DNA of 64,000 bases, from contig DASSMA010000026.1 of assembly GCA_035689115.1 (NCBI GenBank), forward strand, positions 1 to 64,000. Direction: 5' to 3'. Below the pieces are notes generated by a model. That model searched no databases. It was not told where the DNA came from and saw only the letters and a program-made list of their open reading frames with translations. The position numbers were made by a program, and so were the translations under genes. This stretch comes from JAHFUS01 sp035689115 (GTDB lineage Bacteria > Actinomycetota > Acidimicrobiia > Acidimicrobiales > GCA-2861595). Shown piece after piece: positions 8,370 to 20,127 of this stretch (position 1 is the first letter of the stretch; each line of letters starts with the position of its first letter).

Positions 8370-8518
8370 GCCGCCGTAGGCGGCCCTCCGACTGCCGGCC
8401 GGGGGGTGCGGGGGCTCGCCCTCCGCAAGAAGGCGGCCGATCCGGCTTTGCCGGTCGGCCGCCACCAGCGCCGCCCGTAAGGGCGGCACCTTCAACCCGC
8501 AGAGCAAGCTCTGCTTGC
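8370..8518. repeat. 149-bp five-hairpin intergenic element, copy 1
   Basis: Five consecutive inverted repeats fill the queD / zinc-ribbon gene gap: a 8370-8384 (GCCGCC-gta-GGCGGC), b 8407-8427, c 8432-8463 (GGCGGCCGA-t-CCGGC-ttt-GCCGG-TCGGCCGCC), d 8470-8487 (GCCGCCC-gtaa-GGGCGGC), e 8504-8518 (GCAAGC-tct-GCTTGC). The same five hairpins occur in reverse orientation at 39705-39853, also spanning exactly 149 bases. No open frame of note. Likely a mobile or structural REP-like element. Confidence 0.85.
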
Positions 8519-8527
8519 GAGGCGAAA

Positions 8528-8752
8528 CTACGAAGGCGCCCCGTAGGGCTGGTCGGCCTCGGTGTAGCACTTGGCGTGGTAGTGCTCGACCCGGTCCCAG
8601 ACGCCGTTCACGTAGACGTTGGCGATGACCTGGCGGAGCTGGGCGCGGGCGACGAACTTCACGGGAGCGCCGCAGTGCGCGCACATGGCAGAGTTCCCGG
8701 GCTCGACAGGGCGATCGACGGCCCGGCTCTTCATCACGGTCGAGTTCGCCAT
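8528..8752 (-). CDS. Small zinc-ribbon protein
   Basis: 74 residues. CAHCGAPVKF near the middle and HYHAKCYTE near the C-terminus make a plausible CxxC...HxxxC zinc site, with a VWDRVEHYH segment between. Start ATG 8752 (MANSTVMKS) leaves a compact protein; a longer in-frame ORF to 8905 would add 51 residues with no recognisable feature. I do not know the function; such small zinc proteins can bind nucleic acid or partners. Five-hairpin repeat copy 1 begins 9 bases after the stop. Confidence 0.7.
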   Translation of the reverse strand: MANSTVMKSRAVDRPVEPGNSAMCAHCGAPVKFVARAQLRQVIANVYVNGVWDRVEHYHAKCYTEADQPYGAPS

Positions 8753-8934
8753 GCCTTCATATCGGCAGACCCCGTGGTCGCTTTGAGCGTTTGCGTGCCC
8801 GCTGATCGCGAGCGTAGGGGAAAACAGCGGTCGTGGGATTGACTCTTGGCCCAGAACGTGTGAAGTTGTGTCTAGCGCCGGGGTGTGGGTGCGTCCGCCG
8901 TGCACCTGCCCCCGGCGTTCCTATTTCTTCCATT

Positions 8935-9254
8935 TCATGGGAGACGGGGCCGCTCCCCCCGACCGAGCCTCACCGCCTCGCCCACCAGGGCGCGCACGGC
9001 CGTCTCGTCGGCGCCCCCGGCCACCAGGTCGCGCACGCGGTCCTCCACCACCGCCGCCTGGGCCTCGTCGGGCGCCGGCACCGCGGGGGTCGCCCGGGAG
9101 ACGGCGGTGGCCACCACCAGGCACAGCACCGCGGCGGTGGTGATGAGCCCGAAGGTGACGGCCGCCCCGTCGTGCTCGGTGACCGACGAGACGATCATGC
9201 CGGCGATGCCGGCCGCGCAGACGGCCACCACCACCCGGCGGACCGCCCGTGCCG

Positions 9255-9258
<4 letters not shown>
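8935..9258 (-). CDS. Small two-helix membrane protein
   Basis: 107 residues with two adjacent hydrophobic helices (VVVAVCAAGIAGMIVSS and FGLITTAAVLCLVVATAV) and a charged cytosolic C-terminal tail (VVEDRVRDLVAGGADE..). GTG 9258 overlaps the ettA stop as GTGA, so it is coupled to ettA. Family not recognised; a longer in-frame ORF reaching 9363 is only the shadow of ettA. Confidence 0.7.
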
Positions 9259-10934
<1,676 letters not shown>

Positions 10935-10990
10935 CGGCCCGACCGTAGTGGACGGGACCGCCGGAGCAGGCCGGTAGCATCGATGAGGAC

Positions 10991-14551
<3,561 letters not shown>

Positions 14552-14567
14552 ACGCAGGCATCCCCTT

Positions 14568-14585
14568 GTGACAGGCCGCTGTCAC
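14568..14585. promoter_or_regulatory. Palindrome in the promoter of the NYN-S1 gene
   Basis: GTGACAG-GCCG-CTGTCAC, a perfect 7-base inverted repeat, ends one base before a TACGAT -10 box (14587-14592) that is followed after 10 bases by the ATG at 14603. It therefore covers the -35/spacer region and could be a repressor operator; read as RNA it could also be a weak kgd terminator. No cognate regulator is identifiable here. Confidence 0.5.
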
Positions 14586-14602
14586 CTACGATTCCGGCGC
14601 TA

Positions 14603-16618
14603 ATGCCTGCACGCCACGTCGTCGTCGACGGCTCGAACATCGCCACCGAAGGGCGGTCACTCCCCAGCCTCGTCCAACTCGACGAGGCAGTCCGGGAGTA
14701 CCGCCGCGAGTTCCCCGACGACGTGATCACGGTGGTGGTCGACGCCACCTTCGGCCACCGCATCGATCCCTCCGAGCGATCCGACTTCGACGACGCCGTC
14801 GCCCACAACGAGATCGTGTCCCCGCCGGCGGGCGCCATCGGCCGGGGCGACGCCTTCCTGCTCCGGGTGGCCGAGAAGGTCGGCGCCACCGTGCTGTCCA
14901 ACGACTCGTTCCAGGAGTTCCACGGCGAGCACGAGTGGCTGTTCAACAACGGGCGGCTCATCGGCGGCAAGCCGGTGCCCGGCGTGGGATGGATCTTCAC
15001 GCCCCGCACGCCGGTGCGGGGGCCCAAGAGCCGCGACTCCATGCGGGAGGCCCGCCGGGCCAAGACGGGCCGCAAGGAGGAGATCAAGAAGGTCCAGAAG
15101 GCCATCGAGGTGGCCACCGAGGAGGCCGTCGAGCCCGACTCGGAGAAGGTGAAGCGGCGCCGCCGCCGGCGCGGTGGTGCGCCGCCGGCCGAGCCGGTCA
15201 ACGAGCCCCTGCCGTTCATCGAGTTCGTCGGCGCCCACGCCCTGGGCTCGCCCATCGAGGCCGAGGTCGAGTCGTTCTCCTCCCACGGGGCGTTCGTCAC
15301 CTGCGAGGGGGTGCGCTGCTACATCCCGCTGAGCGGGCTCGGCGACCCGGCGCCGCGGGCGGCCAAAGAGGTCCTCAAGCGGGGCGAGCGCCGCACCTTC
15401 GTGCTCCAGGCCCTCGACCCGCCCCGGCGCGGCATCGAGCTGGCCCTGCCCGACTTCGCCCAGGTGTCGGGCGCCCCCACGGCCGAGACCGTCGAGGAGG
15501 AGATCAAGGAGGGCGTGGCCAAGAAGCCCCGCCGCCGGCGCGGTGGTCGGGGCCGCGGCCGGGGCGCCGAGGAGTCGACCGCCGCCGACGAGGCGGCCCC
15601 CGACGTGGCGGCGGCGGTCGCGGCAGCGGCGGCCGAGGTGGCGCCCGAGCCGGCGCCCGCAGCCAAGCGGGGCCGGGGCCGCAAGGCGGCCGCGCCCGTC
15701 GTCGAGCCGGCCGCCGAGGCGCCCGTCGCCGAGCCAGCACCCAAGCGGGGCCGGGGCCGCAAGGCGGCCGCGCCGGAGGTCGAGCCCGCCGCCGAGGCGC
15801 CCGTCGCCGCCCCCGCCGAGGCTGCCCCCGCCAAGCGGGGCCGGGGCCGGAAGGCGGCCGAGCCGCCGGCGGCCGAGGCGCCGGCGGCCGAGGCGCCGGC
15901 CAAGAAGGCGACCCGGGCCACGAAGGCGGCCGCTGCCGCCGCGCCGGCAGCCGAGCCGGCGCCGGCGCCGGCCAAGAAGGCGGGCCGGCCGACCAAGGCC
16001 GCTGCTGCCGCAGCTGCCACGGCCGCCGGCGACGGCGCCGAGGCGCCCCCCGCACCTGTGCCGGCGGCCAGGAAGGCCACCCGGGCCACGAAGGCGGCCG
16101 CTGCCCCTGAGGCCGAGGCCGCCCCGCCGGCGCCGGCCAAGCGGGCGCGGGCCAAGAAGGCGGCGCCCGTGCCGGCGGAGCCCCCGGCCCCAACCACCGC
16201 TCAGGCCCCGGCCGAGGCGGCTCCCCCGGCGGCGAAGAAGGCGGCCCGCGGTCGCAAGGCGGCGCCGGCACCCGAGGCGCCCCCGGTCCTGGCGCCCGCC
16301 CCTGCCGAGCCGGCGCCGGCCGCCGCCGCCGAGAAGTCCCGCTCCCTCAGCGCCAAGGCGCCCGCCCCGGAGCCGCCGGCCGCCACACCGGCGAAGGCGG
16401 GCGGCCGCAGGTCGCCGGCCAAGAAGGCGGCCCCCGCCCCGGCACCGGTCGAGCCGCCGGCCGCCGCCGCCCCCATGGCCGCCGGCCCGCGCAAGCGCCC
16501 GGCCCGCCCCCGCGCCGGCGCCCCCCGCGCCCAGCCGATGCCGCCGCCGCCAGCGCCCGAAGCGCCGGCGCCGGCCAAGAAGGCGCCGGCCAAGCGGGCC
16601 AAGAAGACCGCCGGCTGA
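14603..16618 (+). CDS. NYN/PIN-like ribonuclease with S1-like domain and AT-hook tail
   Basis: 671 residues in three parts. Residues 5-160 are a Zc3h12a-like NYN domain (HVVVDGSNIA, VITVVVDATF, GRGDAFLL, LSNDSFQEF) with the acidic residues expected of a metal-dependent RNase. A basic linker (RRRRRRGG, about 190) leads to an S1-like OB fold (about 205-290; EAEVESFSSHGAFVTCEGVRCYIPLSGL). From about 305 to the end is an Ala/Pro/Lys tail with three KRGRGRKAA AT-hook-type motifs (near residues 355, 380, 411) and histone-H1-like AKKA repeats. The parts suggest RNA cleavage targeted by RNA- and DNA-binding modules. TACGAT at 14587 may give a nearly leaderless mRNA. Confidence 0.82.
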   Translation: MPARHVVVDGSNIATEGRSLPSLVQLDEAVREYRREFPDDVITVVVDATFGHRIDPSERSDFDDAVAHNEIVSPPAGAIGRGDAFLLRVAEKVGATVLSNDSFQEFHGEHEWLFNNGRLIGGKPVPGVGWIFTPRTPVRGPKSRDSMREARRAKTGRKEEIKKVQKAIEVATEEAVEPDSEKVKRRRRRRGGAPPAEPVNEPLPFIEFVGAHALGSPIEAEVESFSSHGAFVTCEGVRCYIPLSGLGDPAPRAAKEVLKRGERRTFVLQALDPPRRGIELALPDFAQVSGAPTAETVEEEIKEGVAKKPRRRRGGRGRGRGAEESTAADEAAPDVAAAVAAAAAEVAPEPAPAAKRGRGRKAAAPVVEPAAEAPVAEPAPKRGRGRKAAAPEVEPAAEAPVAAPAEAAPAKRGRGRKAAEPPAAEAPAAEAPAKKATRATKAAAAAAPAAEPAPAPAKKAGRPTKAAAAAAATAAGDGAEAPPAPVPAARKATRATKAAAAPEAEAAPPAPAKRARAKKAAPVPAEPPAPTTAQAPAEAAPPAAKKAARGRKAAPAPEAPPVLAPAPAEPAPAAAAEKSRSLSAKAPAPEPPAATPAKAGGRRSPAKKAAPAPAPVEPPAAAAPMAAGPRKRPARPRAGAPRAQPMPPPPAPEAPAPAKKAPAKRAKKTAG

Positions 16619-16628
16619 GCCCCCGGCG

Positions 16629-16673
16629 TCTTTGGACGTCGACGACCGCCAGGTGGCCGCCGATGTCCAAAGA
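16629..16673. repeat. CTTTGGAC hairpin repeat, copy 1
   Basis: The arms CTTTGGAC/GTCCAAAG and an inner GCCA-GG-TGGC form an imperfect hairpin 10 bases after the NYN-S1 stop and just before the exonuclease III promoter. A close relative lies in inverted orientation at 33692-33737 (shared TCTTTGGACG-C/T-CG-A/G-CGACCGCCA). Position after gene ends in both cases suggests a terminator-like or REP-like element. Confidence 0.7.
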
Positions 16674-16697
16674 AGGCCGCGTAGGGTTGCGTCGCCC

Positions 16698-17471
16698 ATG
16701 CGGATCGGCACCTGGAACGTCAACTCGCTGAAGATCCGGCTCCCGCGGGTGGAGGAGTGGATCGCCGAGGCCCGGCCCGACGTGCTGTGCCTCCAGGAGA
16801 CCAAGCTGGCCGACGCCGCCTTCCCGGCCCTGGCCTTCGAGGCCCTCGGGTACCGGTCCGCCCACCACGGCAGCGGGCGCTGGAACGGCGTGGCCATCGT
16901 GAGCCGGGTGGGCGTCGACGACGTGGTGGACGGGTTCTGCGAGGGGCTGGAGGCCGACCCCGACACCCGGCTGCTGTCGGCCACCTGCGGCGGTGTGCGG
17001 GTGCACAGCGTGTACGTCCCCAACGGGCGCAGCGTGGGCAGCGACCACTACGCGTACAAGCTGTCGTGGTTCGACCGCCTGCGCCGCCACCTCGACAGCA
17101 CCACCGACCCTGCCTCGCCCGTGGTGGTCTGCGGCGACTTCAACGTGGCGCCCGAGGACCGCGACGTGTGGGACCCGGCCGCCTTCGCGGGGTCCACCCA
17201 CGTCACCGCCGAGGAGCGCCAGGCGCTGGCCGGCCTGGAGGAGTGGGGCCTGGTCGACGCCTTCCGCCTGCTGCGCCCCGAGGAGCGGCTGTTCTCCTAC
17301 TGGGACTACCGGGCCGGCGACTTCCACGAGGGTCGGGGCATGCGCATCGACCTGGTGCTGGTGTCCAAGCCGCTGGCCGACCGGGTGACCTTCGCGGTGA
17401 TCGACCGCAGCGCCCGCAAGGGCAAGCTGCCGTCCGACCACGCCCCCGTTGTGGTGGACGTGGCCGACTAA
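16698..17471 (+). CDS. xth: Exodeoxyribonuclease III
   Basis: 257 residues, normal length for the family. AP endonuclease / 3'-5' exonuclease in base excision repair. Metal and catalytic motifs are present: NVNSLK, LQETKL (catalytic Glu), GDFNVAPEDRDV, MRIDLVLVS and SDHAPVVVD (Asp-His). Start ATG 16698 lies 10 bases after a TAGGGT -10 box with no Shine-Dalgarno sequence, suggesting a nearly leaderless transcript separate from the NYN-S1 gene. Confidence 0.96.
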   Translation: MRIGTWNVNSLKIRLPRVEEWIAEARPDVLCLQETKLADAAFPALAFEALGYRSAHHGSGRWNGVAIVSRVGVDDVVDGFCEGLEADPDTRLLSATCGGVRVHSVYVPNGRSVGSDHYAYKLSWFDRLRRHLDSTTDPASPVVVCGDFNVAPEDRDVWDPAAFAGSTHVTAEERQALAGLEEWGLVDAFRLLRPEERLFSYWDYRAGDFHEGRGMRIDLVLVSKPLADRVTFAVIDRSARKGKLPSDHAPVVVDVAD

Positions 17472-17502
17472 TGGCGGACTGACATGCGGATCGCGGTGGA
17501 AT

Positions 17503-17937
17503 TCACCACGTTCTGCATGCCACTGCCGCCTTGGCCCGCTCGATCTCGCGCGGGAGGGCCCGCCACACGTCGTCCTCGAGCGCCTCGATCAGCGGGATGG
17601 GGAGGGCGGCGGCGCCCGAGCCGCTGAGCAGCGGCCGCCGGCGCGGGTCGCGGGTGCCGGCGCTGCCGCCCCGGCCCCGGGAGATGATCAGGCCGAAGTT
17701 GGGGTCCGGCACGGCGTCGAGGGCGGCCTGGACGCCGATGAGCGACCGGTAGCGCTCCCACGCCTCCTCGTCGGCGAAGGCGACCTCGAACACCACGCCC
17801 CAGGTGTGGCGGTGCCACGCCCAGTCTGACGCGCCCGAGGAGAGCGCCGCCTCCACCAGGGCGTCGCCGTGGGCATCGGCCCATCGAGAGGCGGAAAAGA
17901 CCCCGTCGAGCACCTCGATGGACATCCACTGCGGCAT
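17503..17937 (-). CDS. Hypothetical protein
   Basis: 144 residues, no signal peptide or membrane helix. N-terminal half is rich in Trp/His (SDWAWHRHTWGVVFEVAF), the centre reads FGLIISRGRGG, and the C-terminus is an amphipathic helix (ALEDDVWRALPREIERAKA). I do not recognise a family. It is convergent with xth and 39 bases upstream of the thiH stop on the same strand as thiGH. Confidence 0.65.
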   Translation of the reverse strand: MPQWMSIEVLDGVFSASRWADAHGDALVEAALSSGASDWAWHRHTWGVVFEVAFADEEAWERYRSLIGVQAALDAVPDPNFGLIISRGRGGSAGTRDPRRRPLLSGSGAAALPIPLIEALEDDVWRALPREIERAKAAVACRTW

Positions 17938-17976
17938 GGGCGCTCCTGGTGCGTTTCGGCGGCGAGCAATACTAGC

Positions 17977-19131
17977 TCAGACCCGCTGCCAGTCCTTCCA
18001 CACCGGGTCGTAGCCGGCGGCCCGCAGGGCGGCGGCCACCTCCGCCGGCGCCCTGGTGTCGGCCACCTCGAACTGGGGCTCGGCGCCGTCGGGGGCGGCA
18101 TAGCCGCCCGGCTCGGTGGAGGACCCGGCCGACAGGTGGGTGACCCCGAGCGGGACGAGGGCGTCGCGCAGGGCGGCCGGTTCCCGGGTGGAGAGCAGCA
18201 GCCCCACGTCTGGGAGCAGGATGCGCAGGGCGCACAGGAGCTGCACGAACGAGCGGTCCGAGACCGGGTGGGCAGGGACCACGTCGCCGGCCGCCGGCCG
18301 CAGCCTCGGAAGAGACAGCGTGACCTCGCAGCGCCACCAGCGCCGGATGAGGGCGCGGGCGTGGGCGGCCACCGCCAGCGCCTCGCCCCGCCAGTCGGGG
18401 TGCAGGCCGAGCAGGGCGCCGATGCCGAGCCGGCGCATTCCCGCCTCGGCGCCCCGGTCGGGGGCGGCCAGCCGCCAGTCGTAGTTGCGCTTCTTGCCCT
18501 TGCGGTGGACCTCGGCGTACAGGTCGCGGTCGTAGGTCTCCTGGTACACGACCAGCCCGTCGCAGCCGGCGTCGACCAGCCGGCGGTAGGTGGCGGTGTC
18601 CCACACCTGCACCTCGAGCGACAGCGACGGGACCTCCGGGGCCAGCGCCGCCACGCACTCCACCAGGTAGTCCTTGCTGACGACGCGGGCGTGCTCGCCG
18701 GCGACCAGGAGCAGGTGGCGGAACCCGCGGCCGGTGAGGACACGCGCCTCGGCCCGCACCTCGTCGACGGACAGGGTGCGCCGGGCCACCTCGTTGCCGG
18801 CCGAGAACCCGCAGTACGTGCACACCGAGACGCACTCGTTGGACAGGTACAGCGGGGCGAACAGGTGGATGGTGCGCCCGAAGCGCCGGAGCGTGGTGGC
18901 GTGGGCCCGGGCCGCCAGGTCCTCCAGGCGGCCGGCGCCGGCGGGCGAGATGAGGGCGGCGAAGTCGGCGACCGAGGGGCGGGCGGCGGCCAGGGCCCGG
19001 TCGACGTCGGCCGGCGTCGCACCGGCGGCCAGGGCGCGCAGCGCGGCCAGGTCGGTGGCCTCGAGATCGGCGGCCGCCGTGCCCGGGGGAACCCCCGCCG
19101 GCCTCGACTCCAGCTCGACGACCGCCGTCAC
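17977..19131 (-). CDS. thiH: 2-iminoacetate synthase (tyrosine lyase, radical SAM)
   Basis: 384 residues. Cleaves tyrosine to p-cresol and dehydroglycine for the thiazole ring of thiamine. Radical SAM motif CVSVCTYCGF, a BATS-type C-terminal region, and KGKKRNYDWRL typical of ThiH. GTG 19131 overlaps the thiG stop (GTGA), so production is coupled to ThiG, its pathway partner. Presence of ThiH rather than glycine oxidase ThiO implies an anaerobic-type, oxygen-sensitive route in this organism. Confidence 0.95.
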   Translation of the reverse strand: MTAVVELESRPAGVPPGTAAADLEATDLAALRALAAGATPADVDRALAAARPSVADFAALISPAGAGRLEDLAARAHATTLRRFGRTIHLFAPLYLSNECVSVCTYCGFSAGNEVARRTLSVDEVRAEARVLTGRGFRHLLLVAGEHARVVSKDYLVECVAALAPEVPSLSLEVQVWDTATYRRLVDAGCDGLVVYQETYDRDLYAEVHRKGKKRNYDWRLAAPDRGAEAGMRRLGIGALLGLHPDWRGEALAVAAHARALIRRWWRCEVTLSLPRLRPAAGDVVPAHPVSDRSFVQLLCALRILLPDVGLLLSTREPAALRDALVPLGVTHLSAGSSTEPGGYAAPDGAEPQFEVADTRAPAEVAAALRAAGYDPVWKDWQRV

Positions 19132-19898
19132 GACGACAGGAAGCCGGTGAGAGGGGAGCTGGCCTCGGCGCCGGGCCGGACGGCCGGCAGGCCGGCCCGG
19201 TAGCCCCGCCGGCCGGCCTCGACGGCCAGGCGGAAGGCGGCGCCCATGGCCGGCGGGTTGCCGGCGGTGCCGATGGCGGTGTTGACGAGCACGGCGTCGG
19301 CGCCGAGCTCCATGGCCTCGGCCGCCTGCGACGGGGCGCCGATGCCGGCGTCGACGACGACGGGCACCAGCGACTGCTCGACGATGATCTCCAGCGCGGC
19401 CCGCGTGCGCAGGCCCTGGTTGGAGCCGATCCACGACCCGAGCGGCATCACGGTGGCACAGCCGGCCTCCTCGAGCCGCTTGCACAGCACGGGGTCGGCG
19501 CTGCAGTAGGGGAGCACGGTGAATCCCTCGGCGCAGAGGATCTCGGCCGCCTTCAGCGTCTCCACCGGGTCGGGCAGGAGGTAGCGCGGGTCGGGCGTGA
19601 CCTCGAGCTTGATCCAGTCGGGCAGCTCGGCGGCCCGGGCCAGGCGGGCCAGGCGCACCGCCTCGTCGGCGTCGACCGCCCCGCTGGTGTTGGTGAGCAG
19701 CAGCACGCCGGGCGGGACGGCGTCGAGGATGTCCTCCTCGGCGGTGGGGTCGACGCGCCGCAGGGCCACGGTGACGACCTCGGTGTCGCAGGCGACGATG
19801 GTCTCCCGGAGCGACTGGTTGGACGGGAACTTGCCGGTGCCCAGGAACAGCCGGGACCCGAACGTCCTCCCGGCGATCACCAGCGGGTCGTCGCTCAT
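19128..19898 (-). CDS. thiG: Thiazole synthase
   Basis: 256 residues. Forms the thiamine thiazole phosphate from deoxyxylulose 5-phosphate, dehydroglycine and ThiS-thiocarboxylate. TIM-barrel family motifs: SRLFLGTGKF, IKLEVTPDP with the Schiff-base lysine, GCATVMPLGSWIGSNQG, VVVDAGIGAPSQAAEAMELG. ATG 19898 is preferred over GTG 19904 because GGAGG lies 7 bases before the ATG, and the GTG would fall inside riboswitch stem P1. First gene of thiGH under a TPP riboswitch. Confidence 0.96.
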   Translation of the reverse strand: MSDDPLVIAGRTFGSRLFLGTGKFPSNQSLRETIVACDTEVVTVALRRVDPTAEEDILDAVPPGVLLLTNTSGAVDADEAVRLARLARAAELPDWIKLEVTPDPRYLLPDPVETLKAAEILCAEGFTVLPYCSADPVLCKRLEEAGCATVMPLGSWIGSNQGLRTRAALEIIVEQSLVPVVVDAGIGAPSQAAEAMELGADAVLVNTAIGTAGNPPAMGAAFRLAVEAGRRGYRAGLPAVRPGAEASSPLTGFLSS

Positions 19899-19902
19899 CC
19901 TC

Positions 19903-19997
19903 ACGCCTCCTCGGCCCGCATTACCGGGCCGGTCGTCACCGAAAGGGTCGCGAGCCTCCGCCCGCCTCTCAGCCCGGATCGCCGAGCTCCCCTGCGT
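19903..19997 (-). ncRNA. TPP riboswitch (THI element)
   Basis: Minus-strand RNA shows the aptamer core in order: CUGAGAGG, CGACCCUUU, and a GGCCCG-GUAAU-GCGGGCC hairpin carrying the conserved UAAUG loop. Outer stem P1 can pair ACGC (19997-19994) with GCGU (19906-19903); inner stems GCUC/GGGC and GCGGGC/GCUCGC also form. The thiG Shine-Dalgarno GGAGG lies within the 3' part of the aptamer, right before P1, so thiamine pyrophosphate binding should hide it and block translation. Confidence 0.88.
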
Positions 19998-20008
19998 TCT
20001 TCTGCCGG

Positions 20009-20015
20009 TAGCCTA
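20009..20015. promoter_or_regulatory. Overlapping divergent -10 boxes for thiGH and a small ORF
   Basis: TAGCCTA reads as TAGCCT on the plus strand (20009-20014) and TAGGCT on the minus strand (20015-20010). The minus-strand box lies about 6 bases from the predicted 5' edge of the TPP aptamer; the plus-strand box would start a transcript about 17 bases before the 29-codon ORF at 20038. -35 elements are not clear. Confidence 0.5.
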
Positions 20016-20037
20016 CAGGGGTGGGACGGAAGCCACG

Positions 20038-20127
20038 GTGAGCACCTGGAAGCTGATCATCGCCGCTCTCTGCTGCGGCTTGGCCATCCTCCTGGCCGGC
20101 GCCCTGCAGTTCATCCTGGCCCGCTAA
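20038..20127 (+). CDS. 29-residue single-helix membrane peptide
   Basis: GTG 20038 opens a short frame ending in TAA at 20127: a few polar residues (STWK), one hydrophobic helix (LIIAALCCGLAILLAGALQFIL) and a terminal Arg. GGAAG lies about 5 bases upstream of the GTG. The stop overlaps the stop of the convergent SGNH gene. Single-helix peptides of this shape often associate with larger membrane proteins, but no partner is evident. Confidence 0.5.
   Translation: MSTWKLIIAALCCGLAILLAGALQFILAR

Noticed and set aside
15630..16610. Regular GC-rich repeats that look like a tandem-repeat or CRISPR-like array
   Set aside because: They are the in-frame codons of the Ala/Lys/Pro tail of the NYN-S1 protein; units vary and there are no unique spacers.
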